Positions 46,197 through 57,451 of a DNA stretch of 64,000 nucleotides are shown in pieces. A program made the translations under genes and the position numbers. Where the stretch lies: assembly GCA_018223185.1 (NCBI GenBank), contig JAAEYW010000010.1, forward strand, positions 1 to 64,000. Reading direction: 5' to 3'. Below the pieces are notes generated by a model that was given only the letters and a program-made list of their open reading frames with translations, was not told the origin of the DNA and searched no databases. The stretch comes from Oceanospirillales bacterium. Its GTDB lineage: Bacteria; Pseudomonadota; Gammaproteobacteria; Pseudomonadales; Balneatricaceae. Position 1 is the first letter of the stretch, and the number at the start of each line of letters is the position of its first letter.

Positions 46197-46937
46197 TTAA
46201 GCTTTTCTCTGCCGTACCGCCTCAAACAGACAGACCCCGGTCGCCACAGAAACGTTAAGGGAGGACACTTCTCCTGCCATATCGATTTTCACCAGAAAAT
46301 CGCAGTGCTCTCTTGTAAGACGGCGCATCCCCTGACCTTCGGCACCCATTACCAGCGCCATCGGGCCTTTCAGGTCGGCATCGTAGATCAGGGTGTCGGC
46401 TTCACCAGCGGTACCGGTGATCCAGATACCGCGCTGTTGCAGATCTTTCAGGGTACGGGCCAGATTGGTAACCAGCACATAGGGCACCACCTCAGCAGCA
46501 CCACACGCCACTTTGCTGGCGGTGGCGTTAAGCGGTGCGGACTTATCTTTCGGAGCAATCACCGCATGAACACCGGCGGCATCGGCTGTTCGCAGACAGG
46601 CACCCAGATTATGAGGGTCGGTTACGCCGTCCAGTACCAGCAGAAAAGCGGGTTCCTCAAGCTTATCCAGCATGGCATCGAGAAACTGTTCATTTTTTGC
46701 CTGAATCGGTTCACAGGCAACAACAACCCCCTGATGCACGCCGTTGTCAGCCATCTCATCCAGTTCTTTACGACTGACCCGGTCAACACTGAGCTTTTGT
46801 TCTGCTGCCAGATCCAGCAGTTTCTGCATCCGCCCATCAACCCGGCCTTGCAGCACCCACATCCCTTTAACCCGTTTGCTGTCACGCTGCAGGGTGGTGG
46901 TCGCCGCGTGGATACCAAAGATATATTCAGGACGCAT
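46197..46937 (-). CDS. rlmB: 23S rRNA (guanosine-2251-2'-O)-methyltransferase
   Basis: A 246-residue SPOUT (TrmH-type) methyltransferase for G2251 of 23S rRNA. The N-terminal substrate domain starts [13 protein letters not shown]; the SAM knot has [32 protein letters not shown] and the terminal [15 protein letters not shown] start at 46937; a slightly longer start at 46949 is possible. The 5' end overlaps the hemH stop. Confidence 0.95.
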   Translation of the reverse strand: MRPEYIFGIHAATTTLQRDSKRVKGMWVLQGRVDGRMQKLLDLAAEQKLSVDRVSRKELDEMADNGVHQGVVVACEPIQAKNEQFLDAMLDKLEEPAFLLVLDGVTDPHNLGACLRTADAAGVHAVIAPKDKSAPLNATASKVACGAAEVVPYVLVTNLARTLKDLQQRGIWITGTAGEADTLIYDADLKGPMALVMGAEGQGMRRLTREHCDFLVKIDMAGEVSSLNVSVATGVCLFEAVRQRKA

Positions 46938-47973
46938 CGTTTTTCTCATTCAGTTCGTTATTGTTACAGGTCTGACAAAACCAGCCGCAACTGTTCTGTT
47001 TTACCAGTGCCACCAGCAGGCTGATCATCCCCGGTTCTGCATTCAGTGCCGGAATATACCGGTACTGTTCGCCCCCGGCGTCCATAAACACCTCCCGGTT
47101 TTCCACGGCGATCTCTTCCAGAGTTTCCAGGCAATCGGCGGAGAAGGCAGGACAGATAATATCCACCCGCTTTACACCGCCCTCAGGCAGCTTCTCAAGT
47201 GTTTTATCGGTATAGGGCTGCAACCACGCCTTGGGACCGAAACGGGACTGAAAGGTGGTCTGCCACTGACCAGAGGCGAGCTTCAGCTCTTTAGCCAGCA
47301 GCTCTGATGTGCGATGACAGTGTTCCGGGTAGGGATCGCCTTTATCTGCATATTCTTGCGGAATACCATGATAAGAGAGCACCAGTTTCTCGCCTGCCGG
47401 ATGATCTGCCCGGAAAGCCTTAACGGAGTCTGCCAGCGCCCGGATATAGAGTGGATGATCATGGTAATCATGGACAACACGGATATCGGGAAAATTACGG
47501 GCCTGTTGCTGAAACCGGGCAATCAGATCATAAATAGGGGCGGTGGTGGTGGCCGAGTACTGAGGATAGAGCGGTAACACCAGAATTTTAGTGTAACCCG
47601 CCTGTGCCAGCTCTTCCAGACGCGCGCTCAGCCCCGGATTACCATAGGTCATGGCGGAAAAAACCTGAATATCCTGATCAGGTATCGTTTTCTGCAGCGC
47701 CAGCTGCAGAGCGGCCACCTGCTGATTGAGTATCAGCCGCAGGGGCGAGTCCTGATCCCAGATCGATGCATATAGTTTTGCTACCTTACGGGGACGGAAG
47801 GTCAGGATGATACCGTTAAGCACCGTTAACCAGACCAGACGCATAATGCCATCGCCTTCCACTACCCGGCGATCAGAAAGAAACTCTTTGAGGTAGCGGC
47901 GCACTGCGGCGGGCGTCGGTTGATCTGGTGAGCCTAAATTAACCAGCAGTACTGCTGTTTTGGGCTGGGACAT
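46927..47973 (-). CDS. hemH: Ferrochelatase
   Basis: A 348-residue ferrochelatase inserting iron into protoporphyrin IX, the last heme step. The N-terminus is [23 protein letters not shown] and the family signature [17 protein letters not shown] holds the catalytic histidine. The C-terminal CQTCNN resembles the cysteine tail that binds a [2Fe-2S] cluster in some relatives, with CxxC present here. It overlaps rlmB by 11 bases or more. Confidence 0.95.
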   Translation of the reverse strand: MSQPKTAVLLVNLGSPDQPTPAAVRRYLKEFLSDRRVVEGDGIMRLVWLTVLNGIILTFRPRKVAKLYASIWDQDSPLRLILNQQVAALQLALQKTIPDQDIQVFSAMTYGNPGLSARLEELAQAGYTKILVLPLYPQYSATTTAPIYDLIARFQQQARNFPDIRVVHDYHDHPLYIRALADSVKAFRADHPAGEKLVLSYHGIPQEYADKGDPYPEHCHRTSELLAKELKLASGQWQTTFQSRFGPKAWLQPYTDKTLEKLPEGGVKRVDIICPAFSADCLETLEEIAVENREVFMDAGGEQYRYIPALNAEPGMISLLVALVKQNSCGWFCQTCNNNELNEKNDAS

Positions 47974-48027
47974 CTGTTTATTTCCGTTTCAAAGCAAAGC
48001 GCTATTATCGCGGAATAACCGATAATA

Positions 48028-48070
48028 AAAAACCGCTGTTTTGACTCATACATCAAAGCAGCGGTTTTTC
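48028..48070 (-). terminator. Terminator of adk
   Basis: A long stem (AAAAACCGCTG..TTTGA and its complement, about 13 bp) lies between the adk stop and the hemH start; a T run follows on the minus strand. Confidence 0.9.
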
Positions 48071-48087
48071 TTGTTCACTAAAGAACG

Positions 48088-49203
<1,116 letters not shown>

Positions 49204-51810
49204 CTATCCGGTATTCCTCATACCGGCAGAGATGCCTGCCATGGTAATCATCAGCGCCTGTTCCAGCCGTTCATCGGGCTGATTCCGGTCTCGATAGAGC
49301 AGCTCTGCCTGCAGAAAGTGCAACGGGTCAATATAGGGGTTGCGCACCTCGATAGACTGGCGGATAACCGGACTGTATTCCAGCAGGGTATCCTGCTGTT
49401 TAATCTTTTTCACCAGCTCGATAGTGTTTGCCAGCCGACAACGAAGATCGGCCCCAAGAACTGCCAGCTCTTCAGACACCAGCCGCTTTTCATAATAAGC
49501 GGCTATATTGCCATCTGACTTCGCCATCACCATCTCCAGCATATCCATATAGGAGCGGAAAAATGGCCAGTCCCTGCGCATTATCTGAACCAGCTCAAAC
49601 TGACCTTTATCCAGAGTTTGCTGAAGCGCAACATCGCTGCCCAGCCAGGCCGGCAGCATCAGGCGGATCTGAGTCCAGGCAAATATCCAGGGAATGGCGC
49701 GAAGACTTTCGACGCCGCCATCCGCCTTACGTTTTGCCGGACGGCTGCCCAGCGGCAGTTTCGCCAGCTCTTGCTCCGGTGTCGCGGAACGGAAATAGGG
49801 TACAAACTGTGGATCAAAGCGTACCACATCACGATAAGCGGTCAGGCCTGCCAGCGACATCTCATCCATCAGCTGACGCCACTCAGGCCTCGGTCCCGGA
49901 GCCGGAGCCAGGGTTGCCTCAAGGGTGGCTGAGGTGTACAGCTCCAGATTACGCACTGCAATCTCAGGCACACCAAACTTGAAACGAATCATTTCACCCT
50001 GTTCAGTCACCCGCAGACTTCCGGCCACCGACCCCGGAGGCTGCGCCAGAATTGCGGTATGGCTGGGGCCACCACCACGACCCACAGTACCGCCCCGGCC
50101 ATGGAACAACGTCAGGTGTACATCATACTCGTTACACACGTTCGTGAGTGCTTCCTGCGCCCGGTACTGGCCCCAGGCTGCCGCCAGCTGTCCGGCATCC
50201 TTGGATGAATCCGAATAACCGATCATCACCTCCTGATGCCCCTCGGTATATGCTTTATACCAGGGGATCGCCAGTAACTGACGGATGCAGTTTTCCGCGT
50301 TATCCAGGTCATCCAGCGTTTCAAACAGCGGCGCAACGCGCATGTTGTAGTGAATACCGCTTTCCTTGAGCAGCAGAATAACCGCCAGTACATCCGATGG
50401 CTGACTGGCCATCGAGATAACATAGGAGCCGAAGGAGTTCGGTTCCTCCCGGGCGACCACACTGAAGGTGTCAAGCACCTCCTGAACATCGGCAGAGGGT
50501 GACCACTCCCGGGGCAGCAGAGGACGCTTCTCCTGCAACTCTTTCAGCAGAAACATCTGCTTATTGGTCTCGCTCCATTCGGTGTAGCAACCGATGCCGT
50601 AAAAGCCGGTCAGCTCATCCAGCACTTCGGCATGTCGATCTGCATTCTGGCGAATATCCAGATTCACCAGCGTCATACCGAAACAAGCCACCCGGCGGAT
50701 AGTGTCGCTCAGCAGACCATCAGCAATAACGCTCATATGACAGCTGCGCAGAGAAGCATCGATCAGCAACAATGGCTGCAACAGTTGCCGGGGAAGAATA
50801 TAAACTCCCTCTTTATCCACCGGACGGCCTTCCAGACGCTCAGTCGTCCAGAACTTGGTTTTCGTCAGATGGCCGCACACTTCCCGCAGCAGTTCACGAT
50901 AAGGCTCCGGATGATTGCCCACCAGCTCACGCAGCTCAGGACTACACTGGTTCATCGATAATTCACTGCGCAATCGGTCTATATCTTTCATATAGAGATC
51001 GGCCGCCATCCAGCGGGACAGCAATAATACTTTTTCAGTGGTAACGGATGTCACGTTAGGGTTACCGTCGCGGTCGCCTCCCATCCAGGAAGCAAACCGC
51101 ACCGGTGAGCTACTCAGAGGCAGATGCTCTCCGGTGGCATCAAACAACTGCTGATCGATATGCCGCAGAAAAATCGGCACCGCATCCCATAACGAGTTTT
51201 CAATCACCGCAAAACCCCATTTCGCTTCATCCACCGGCGTCGGTCTCTGCTTGCGAATGGCATCGGTGTGCCAGGCCTGGCTGATCAGTTCATGCAGACG
51301 GTGACGCAGGTCTTCACCACGGTCGATCCTCTGCAGACATTCGGTAATCGCATCAAACTTCTGAATCAGGGTACGCCGGTTAACCTCTGTCGGATGGGCG
51401 GTCAGAACCAGCTCGACATCCATATCCCGAACAGTTGCAGCAATCTGTTGCTTGCTCAGCCCCTGCTGTTGCAGCCGCCCGAGCAGGCCGCAGAATGAAT
51501 CGCTGGTACACACATCCATCACGCCGGAACGGCGACGAACCCGATGATGTTCTTCAGCGATATTGGATAAGTTAAGAAATTGAGTAAATGCTCTGGCGAC
51601 GGGTAGCAGCTCATCATCACCCAGTTCGCTAAGGGTTTGCAGAAGCTCATCGTCTACCGGTTTGCCAGACGACCGGCCAGCTTTGGAGAGCGCCCGAATC
51701 TTTTCAATCTTATCCAGGAACGCCTGTCCTTTATGAGCCACGATGGTCTGCCCAAGACAGTCACCGAGCATCCGGACATCATCCCTCAGATCTTCGTGAA
51801 GCGTTGTCAT
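49204..51810 (-). CDS. ppc: Phosphoenolpyruvate carboxylase
   Basis: An 868-residue carboxylase that forms oxaloacetate from PEP and bicarbonate, the anaplerotic entry to the TCA cycle. Catalytic motifs: VLTAHPTEVNRRTL (about residue 135), SWMGGDRDGNPNVT, GYSDSSKDAGQLAAAW, FHGRGGTVGRGGGPSH and the terminal MTMAGISAGMRNTG. The length is close to the E. coli enzyme (883). Single gene with its own upstream region. Confidence 0.97.
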   Translation of the reverse strand: MTTLHEDLRDDVRMLGDCLGQTIVAHKGQAFLDKIEKIRALSKAGRSSGKPVDDELLQTLSELGDDELLPVARAFTQFLNLSNIAEEHHRVRRRSGVMDVCTSDSFCGLLGRLQQQGLSKQQIAATVRDMDVELVLTAHPTEVNRRTLIQKFDAITECLQRIDRGEDLRHRLHELISQAWHTDAIRKQRPTPVDEAKWGFAVIENSLWDAVPIFLRHIDQQLFDATGEHLPLSSSPVRFASWMGGDRDGNPNVTSVTTEKVLLLSRWMAADLYMKDIDRLRSELSMNQCSPELRELVGNHPEPYRELLREVCGHLTKTKFWTTERLEGRPVDKEGVYILPRQLLQPLLLIDASLRSCHMSVIADGLLSDTIRRVACFGMTLVNLDIRQNADRHAEVLDELTGFYGIGCYTEWSETNKQMFLLKELQEKRPLLPREWSPSADVQEVLDTFSVVAREEPNSFGSYVISMASQPSDVLAVILLLKESGIHYNMRVAPLFETLDDLDNAENCIRQLLAIPWYKAYTEGHQEVMIGYSDSSKDAGQLAAAWGQYRAQEALTNVCNEYDVHLTLFHGRGGTVGRGGGPSHTAILAQPPGSVAGSLRVTEQGEMIRFKFGVPEIAVRNLELYTSATLEATLAPAPGPRPEWRQLMDEMSLAGLTAYRDVVRFDPQFVPYFRSATPEQELAKLPLGSRPAKRKADGGVESLRAIPWIFAWTQIRLMLPAWLGSDVALQQTLDKGQFELVQIMRRDWPFFRSYMDMLEMVMAKSDGNIAAYYEKRLVSEELAVLGADLRCRLANTIELVKKIKQQDTLLEYSPVIRQSIEVRNPYIDPLHFLQAELLYRDRNQPDERLEQALMITMAGISAGMRNTG

Positions 51811-51908
51811 TCAGAGTCCCCTGTCATATCTGCGAAGTACTATAGATACTACATAGTTTGTGCAAAGCACAAATACTATCTTAGTCTCAGTCCTTCAGAG
51901 TCCCCGGT

Positions 51909-52295
51909 TTAAAGACCGGTTAACTGCCGCAGTTTTTTCAGGGCGATTTCAACGCGGTGGACATTCTGATAGCGTATTTCAACTTCAGGCACAGACGCAC
52001 CATCAAGTAGCAAAGCGATACGGAAATCAGTTTCCGTCTCTGCCGTATCGCGGGAACGGATCTCTGCACCCTTCAGCTGATCAAAGCTGAAGCGCAGGTA
52101 ACCCGAAGGTATGAGTACTGCGACCTGGCGCTGAGCAGTGCTGACCAGCAGGCCGGGATTGCCCTTAAGATCATCGGAGATCTGAAATCCGGCACCCTGC
52201 AACTCTTTACGCTGCCCATCAATGCGCTGATAGTTCCAGAACCCCAGTCCGGCCATAACGATCACCGCCAGAATAAACCACTGTAATGACCCCAT
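51909..52295 (-). CDS. Membrane-anchored protein of unknown function
   Basis: A 128-residue protein with an N-terminal membrane helix (LQWFILAVIVMAGLGFWNYQ, residues 4-23) and a soluble beta-rich domain (VSTAQRQVAVLIPSGYLRFS, then RIALLLDGASVPEVEIRYQN). No family recognised. It lies 23 bases after mazG on the same strand and so is probably the last gene of the relA-mazG unit. Confidence 0.7.
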   Translation of the reverse strand: MGSLQWFILAVIVMAGLGFWNYQRIDGQRKELQGAGFQISDDLKGNPGLLVSTAQRQVAVLIPSGYLRFSFDQLKGAEIRSRDTAETETDFRIALLLDGASVPEVEIRYQNVHRVEIALKKLRQLTGL

Positions 52296-52318
52296 CGTTT
52301 ATCTCCGTCCGCCTGCGG

Positions 52319-53131
52319 CTAAAGCCCCTTTCGCTTTGCTTCGTTCCACCAGTGATCGAGTTCATCAAGACTGAAATCCTGCCAATCTTTTGAAGAACTC
52401 TCTACCTGGTCTTCGATATAATTAAAGCGGTTGGTGAACTTCTGATTGGTATAACGCAGAGCGGTTTCCGGATTAACCCCCATATGACGGGCCAGATTCA
52501 CCTGAGCAAACAGCAGATCACCAAGCTCATGCTCCATCTCCAGTTGATCACCGGCAGCAATCGCTTCACGAAGCTCAGCAATCTCCTCTTCGATTTTGTC
52601 CAGTACCGGCGACACATCGCCCCAGTCAAACCCGACCCGGGCAGCCCGTCTCTGAAGTTTATCGGCACGATTCAGCGCGGGTAACGCCATAGGGATATCG
52701 TCCAGCACCCGGGATTCCTGAAGCGGCTTTTCGCCCCGTTCCTCAGCCTTTATCGCCTCCCAGGTCTCTTTGATCTGCTGTTCATCCAGTGGCTCTGCAC
52801 TGCGCCGGCTGGCGAGTGTCCCCTCAGGAAAAACATGGGGATGACGACGGATCAGCTTTGTCACCAGGGTATCGACGATATCGTCAAAGCCATAGCCCTG
52901 TTCCTCTTCAGCCAGGCGGGCGTAGAAGATCACCTGAAACAGCAGATCCCCCAGTTCCCCCTGCAGATGCTGCCAGTCCTGCCGTTCGATGGTATCGGCC
53001 ACTTCATACGCCTCTTCAAGGGTATGAGGAACGATACTGGCAAAGCTCTGTTTAAGATCCCAGGGACAACCATCCTCAGGGTCTCGCAGCCTGGCCATAA
53101 GCGTTTTTAAATCCTCAAAGGTATAACGCAT
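52319..53131 (-). CDS. mazG: Nucleoside triphosphate pyrophosphohydrolase MazG
   Basis: A 270-residue two-domain all-alpha NTP-PPase. Domain 1 has CPWDLKQSFASIVPHTLEEAYEVADTIE and ELGDLLFQVIFYARLAEEE with the EExxE and ExxD metal sites; domain 2 has a second copy (EEEIAELREAIAA, HELGDLLFAQVNLARHMG). It hydrolyses (d)NTPs to monophosphates and lowers ppGpp when starvation is relieved. It starts at the relA stop with a one-base overlap, the classic arrangement without mazEF between. Confidence 0.95.
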   Translation of the reverse strand: MRYTFEDLKTLMARLRDPEDGCPWDLKQSFASIVPHTLEEAYEVADTIERQDWQHLQGELGDLLFQVIFYARLAEEEQGYGFDDIVDTLVTKLIRRHPHVFPEGTLASRRSAEPLDEQQIKETWEAIKAEERGEKPLQESRVLDDIPMALPALNRADKLQRRAARVGFDWGDVSPVLDKIEEEIAELREAIAAGDQLEMEHELGDLLFAQVNLARHMGVNPETALRYTNQKFTNRFNYIEDQVESSSKDWQDFSLDELDHWWNEAKRKGL

Positions 53132-55386
53132 CAGCGCGTACCACTGCGCTGACGGTGTACTTCCGTCACGTTCGGAATCTGGTTGATCTTATCCATGATC
53201 TTACCCAATAACTCGAGACGGCTGATCTCAATCGTCAGTGTCAGATAAGCGATATTGCTCTTCTTATCAGACTGAGTATTCGCAGCGATGAGGTTAATAT
53301 TCTCGTTTGCCATTACCATCATCAGATCCCGCAACAAACCGGAACGGTCAAAGGCTTCGACATAGATATCCACAGGATAGGTGGATTCACCCTCTTCTCC
53401 CCAGCTGACTTCAACGATCCGCTCCCGCTCTTGCTGACGCAACTGAAAAGCGTTGCTACAGTCGTCACGGTGAATCGAAACGCCCCGGCTTTTGGTGATA
53501 TAACCGATAATCGGATCGCCAGGAACCGGCTTACAGCAGGGGGCGATGCTGGTCAGCAGATTACCTACACCCTGTATTTTGATCCCTTCATATTCAGACG
53601 GCGGCCGGATAGTACTGCCCGGCAATGCCAGGTCCAGCTGCTCATCGTGATGATCAGTCTCAACCTGTTGCTGCGCCGCGTTGATTACCTGTGAAAGGCG
53701 AATATCACCAGCGCCAAGAGCCGCATACATATCATCAGGCGTTCGGTAGTTAATCGCTTTCGCCATCAGACCAAAATTAAGATCGGCATTATCCAGCGCC
53801 AGACGCCGGAATTCACGGTCGATAATTTTCTTACCGGCTGCAGCGTTTTTATCTTTATCCTGAAGTTTAAACCAGTGCTGAACCTTGGCGCGGGATCGGG
53901 CACTGGTAATATACCCCAGGTTCGGGTTGAGCCAGTCGCGCCGCGGATGTTCTTCATTTGCCGTCAGAATCTCAACCTGATCACCGGTCTGCAGCTGACG
54001 GGTCAGCGGAACAATCCTGCCGTTAAGTTTTGCACCCCGACAGCGATGCCCCACTTCAGTGTGCACACGGTAGGCAAAGTCAACCGGAGTAGACCCAACC
54101 GGCATATCAACAACATGGCCATCCGGAGTGAAAACATAGACCCGGTCATGGGTCACATCGCCGCCAATTACCTCAGAAAACTCTTCAGTCCCCCCCAGAT
54201 CCTCAGTCCACTCCAGCACCTGACGTAACCAGGCGATCTTCTCTTCATAACTGGAACTTTGAGAATGAGTATCGGTGCCTTTATAAAGCCAGTGTGCACA
54301 AACCCCCAGCTCGGCCTCTTCATGCATGGAAAAAGTACGGATCTGAATCTCCAGCACCTTGCCTGAAGGGCCAAACACAGCGGTATGCAGGGATCGGTAA
54401 CCATTGGGTTTGGGCGATGCAATATAGTCATCAAACTCGTGCGGAATATTGCGCCATAAACCGTGCACAATCCCCAGTACGGTATAACAATCACGAATCT
54501 CCGGCACCAGAATCCGGACCGCACGAATATCATAGACCTGATTAAAGGCGATGTTCTTACGCTGCATTTTGCGCCAGATACTGTAGATGTGCTTGGCCCG
54601 ACCCATCACATCGCCATCAATATTGACCTTTTTCAACTCAGCATTAAGAATATTGACCGAATCTTCGATGAATTGCTGGCGGTCAAGCCGCTTTTCATCC
54701 AGTAATGACGCTATCTGTTTATAGTCATTCGGTTTGAGATAACGGAATGAGAGGTCTTCCAGCTCCCACTTTATATGACCAATACCCAGCCGGTGAGCCA
54801 GCGGGGCATAAACATCAAACACCTCCCGGGCAACCAGATAACGTTTCTTGCGGGAGTCACTCTTCACACGCCGTATGGCGCAGGTGCGCTCGGCAATCTT
54901 AATCAGAACAACCCGCACATCATCGATCATTGAGACCAGCATTTTACGTACGTTGTCCAGCGGATTACCGCTCTGACCCAGAACGTTCTCACGTCGTGGA
55001 TTCTGACGACTGCCGATAGCAGCCATCTGCAGCACCCCGTCGATCAGGGTAGCTATTGTCTGACCAAAACGGCGGCGGATATCTTCCAGGTTAGTGCGTT
55101 TTTCCCGGACGCTGCGATACAGAATCGCCGCTACCAGCGCATCCTGGTCCTGATTCAGTTCGATCAGAATCTGAGCCATCTCCAACCCGGTCAGATAACT
55201 GTCACTGTCTTTCCATGAATCCTCGGAGGGCTCAGCCTCCTCTTTCAGCTGTTTGGCATACAGACAGGCCTGACGAACTGTATCAATATCTTTAACTTCA
55301 ACCTGTTCCTGCAACCTTTCCAGCCACAGATCCAGATCGACACTGCCGTCAGCATGTATTGGATGATCTTCGCGAACTTTTACCAC
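53131..55386 (-). CDS. relA: GTP pyrophosphokinase RelA
   Basis: A 751-residue (p)ppGpp synthetase I. The hydrolase domain has lost its HD pair (ILYRSVREKRTNLEDI in its place), so it should only synthesise. The synthetase domain has RLGIGHIKWELEDLSFRY and FDDYIASPKPNGYRSLH, with EFDD as in RelA, not the RxKD of SpoT. Then come TGS (VYVFTPDGHVVDMPVGSTPV), a zinc-finger-like region with SIAPCCKPVPGDPIIGY, and a C-terminal ACT domain. It is activated by uncharged tRNA at the ribosome. mazG follows. Confidence 0.97.
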   Translation of the reverse strand: MVKVREDHPIHADGSVDLDLWLERLQEQVEVKDIDTVRQACLYAKQLKEEAEPSEDSWKDSDSYLTGLEMAQILIELNQDQDALVAAILYRSVREKRTNLEDIRRRFGQTIATLIDGVLQMAAIGSRQNPRRENVLGQSGNPLDNVRKMLVSMIDDVRVVLIKIAERTCAIRRVKSDSRKKRYLVAREVFDVYAPLAHRLGIGHIKWELEDLSFRYLKPNDYKQIASLLDEKRLDRQQFIEDSVNILNAELKKVNIDGDVMGRAKHIYSIWRKMQRKNIAFNQVYDIRAVRILVPEIRDCYTVLGIVHGLWRNIPHEFDDYIASPKPNGYRSLHTAVFGPSGKVLEIQIRTFSMHEEAELGVCAHWLYKGTDTHSQSSSYEEKIAWLRQVLEWTEDLGGTEEFSEVIGGDVTHDRVYVFTPDGHVVDMPVGSTPVDFAYRVHTEVGHRCRGAKLNGRIVPLTRQLQTGDQVEILTANEEHPRRDWLNPNLGYITSARSRAKVQHWFKLQDKDKNAAAGKKIIDREFRRLALDNADLNFGLMAKAINYRTPDDMYAALGAGDIRLSQVINAAQQQVETDHHDEQLDLALPGSTIRPPSEYEGIKIQGVGNLLTSIAPCCKPVPGDPIIGYITKSRGVSIHRDDCSNAFQLRQQERERIVEVSWGEEGESTYPVDIYVEAFDRSGLLRDLMMVMANENINLIAANTQSDKKSNIAYLTLTIEISRLELLGKIMDKINQIPNVTEVHRQRSGTR

Positions 55387-55712
55387 AGCGCTACGCCGCT
55401 CCCTTCTTTACCTACATGATGCCACTAGCCACTAATAATGCGCTATCCGCACCCTGCTGATTACCACGTTAACACAGACGCAGGGGCCAGAATATTATGA
55501 ACCCATAGCACTTACAGCGGCACATTTTAGTATTTCAGACCTGCAATAGCGAGTAAGTTCAAATCTATTCGGGGCCGGCACTCCCCAACCCGGAGACTGA
55601 AGCCCTGTATTTGAAGCAAAAAAATGGAGCTTTCAGTTCTGTTTGACCATGACATGCCGTCCTTATCTGCATCTGCTTTTACACGGGTAGAAAACCAAGA
55701 AAAACGACGACA
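55387..55712. other. Region upstream of relA
   Basis: About 326 bases between relA and the methyltransferase gene. A short GC-rich hairpin (GGGGCCGGCACTCCCC) lies at about 55572-55588. No gene or RNA family is recognised. Confidence 0.5.
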
Positions 55713-56354
55713 TCACTGATGCTTAACTGCGATTCCGGTAACCAGTTGCCTTACCAGTACCGGAAAGGCCTCATGCTGATAACGCTTCAGCTGTTGCAAC
55801 TCAAACCCTGCCCGGACAATCAGCCCGGCGGTCTCACGGTTCAGCTGACACCCTCCGGCACAACGATGCCATAAAGGGTTTAGGCGGTGTTGCCAACGCT
55901 GTACCGCAACGTTATCTGACAACACATGCTCAAAGAATAACAGCTGCCCGCCCGGCTTAAGCACTCTGTAAACCTCCTGCAAGACCTGTTGTGGCTCAGG
56001 AACAGAGCAAAGCACAAGAAAGCAAACAACCGTATCGAAACGATTATCAGCCAGCGGGATATTCATCGCATCAGCCACCAGTAACTGAATTTTGTCCCGC
56101 TGAGTCTCCGGCAAACCCGACAAAACTGAACGGGCTTTCTGCATTACCCCTGTATCAGGCTCAAGCGCATACACCTCTGAGACCTGGCTCTGATAACAAT
56201 TAAAGCTTGTACCTGTGCCTGCGCCAATCTCCAGCACGGCCCCTTTCGCATAGCTCAGTAACTGCTCCCGTTCGGGTGCTACCACCTTAGACACCCGATC
56301 CAGTAACCAGGGAAAGAAGCAGCGATAATATGGGTTGAATCGGCGTAGACTCAT
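55713..56354 (-). CDS. Class I SAM-dependent methyltransferase
   Basis: A 213-residue methyltransferase of the methyltransferase-11 type (ubiE-like). SAM motif I VLEIGAGTGTSFNCY (about residues 40-54), ALEPDTGVM, VADAMNIPLADNRFDTVVCF and EVYRVLKPGGQLLFFEHVLS. The substrate cannot be named; relatives modify small molecules or lipids. Divergent from the thioesterase gene with a 66-base gap that holds both start signals. Confidence 0.88.
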   Translation of the reverse strand: MSLRRFNPYYRCFFPWLLDRVSKVVAPEREQLLSYAKGAVLEIGAGTGTSFNCYQSQVSEVYALEPDTGVMQKARSVLSGLPETQRDKIQLLVADAMNIPLADNRFDTVVCFLVLCSVPEPQQVLQEVYRVLKPGGQLLFFEHVLSDNVAVQRWQHRLNPLWHRCAGGCQLNRETAGLIVRAGFELQQLKRYQHEAFPVLVRQLVTGIAVKHQ

Positions 56355-56420
56355 CTCTTGGCATCCACTATTCTGTACAAAAACACCGGACTTTTATTAT
56401 ACATTTCAGGAGCTTTACCT

Positions 56421-56852
56421 ATGGCACGTATCAAAATTGATATGCCCGAAAACTACAGTTTCACCACCGAAATACCGGTGCGTATCAGTGATGTTAACTA
56501 TGCAGGCCACCTCAGCAACGACTCTGTATTATCCATCGTTCATGAAGCACGGCTTCGTTATCTGAACTCCCACAACTATACAGAACAGGATATCGAAGGT
56601 TCGGGCATTATCATGACCGATTCCGTAATCGTTTATAAGGCCGAGAGTTTTTACGGCGACCTGATACAGATCGACATAACCGTTGGCGACTTCAATAAGT
56701 ATGGCTGCGATATCTATTACCTGCTCAGTAACAAGAAAACAGCGGTCGAAATTGCCCACGTTAAAACCGGTATCGTATTTTTTGATTACGCAGAAGGGAA
56801 AGTCGTTACTGTGCCGGATGGGTTTAAAGACAGAATAGTGAAAGTTGTTTAA
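56421..56852 (+). CDS. Hotdog-fold acyl-CoA thioesterase
   Basis: A 143-residue thioesterase-superfamily protein of the 4-hydroxybenzoyl-CoA thioesterase type. ATG at 56421 behind AGGAGC; a longer start is rejected. The active-site segment is RISDVNYAGHLSNDSVLSIV (about residues 22-41), where the aspartate or asparagine is usual, followed by HEARLRYL and typical beta strands. It hydrolyses acyl-CoA; the chain length is unknown. It shares a promoter region with the methyltransferase. Confidence 0.87.
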   Translation: MARIKIDMPENYSFTTEIPVRISDVNYAGHLSNDSVLSIVHEARLRYLNSHNYTEQDIEGSGIIMTDSVIVYKAESFYGDLIQIDITVGDFNKYGCDIYYLLSNKKTAVEIAHVKTGIVFFDYAEGKVVTVPDGFKDRIVKVV

Positions 56853-57089
56853 CTAACTGCAGACCAGACTGTTTAATAATTACTCAAGAAAGTTCCTATA
56901 ACTGGTTGAAAAAAATACAGAAACAAAGACCTGAATGAATTTTAACCCACCGCCGCAAAGCCCCATACAGAGGGGCTTTCACAGAGTTATCCTAGAGTTA
57001 TTCACAGCCTTGTGACACTATTTCTGTTTATAACATCAGGGACAAACCGCCCCCTCTTCTGCGACCCAATCTGAGATGCCCGCCAGCAC

Positions 57090-57284
57090 TCACTGGTCAC
57101 GACTTTCGTTTTCACTGAACACTTCATCGCGCCACTCAGGCCCCAACTTTTCCTCTATATAATCACGAATAAGCTTACGCACCATCTGCGAAGGAGTGAC
57201 ATCATCTGCATTACAAAGCTTTTCAAAGGTCGCTTTCTTTTTCGGATCGATGAGCAAAGTCAGCCGTGCTGTTCTCTTCTCCAT
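57090..57284 (-). CDS. Ribbon-helix-helix (CopG-like) protein
   Basis: A 64-residue protein: a basic first strand (KRTARLTLLIDP), a helix (KKKATFEKLCNADD) and a second helix (VTPSQMVRKLIRDYIEEKL) as in RHH DNA-binding domains. Such proteins are often antitoxins or small repressors, binding DNA as dimers, but no toxin gene adjoins it. The start is ATG with GAGGAGTT a few bases upstream. Autoregulation is possible. Confidence 0.8.
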   Translation of the reverse strand: MEKRTARLTLLIDPKKKATFEKLCNADDVTPSQMVRKLIRDYIEEKLGPEWRDEVFSENESRDQ

Positions 57285-57451
57285 TACAACTCCTCAAGGT
57301 AATTTATGTTAATCATATTAACATTGATTTATACAGTGATGTACATGTAATGTAATCCATATACTAACGACCCACTCAACTGAGTCCGAGGCCACACTTC
57401 AGGTCGGGGCGCCGCCAGTCTGCCGCCTCGATTTAGCGAGAGCAATTACTC

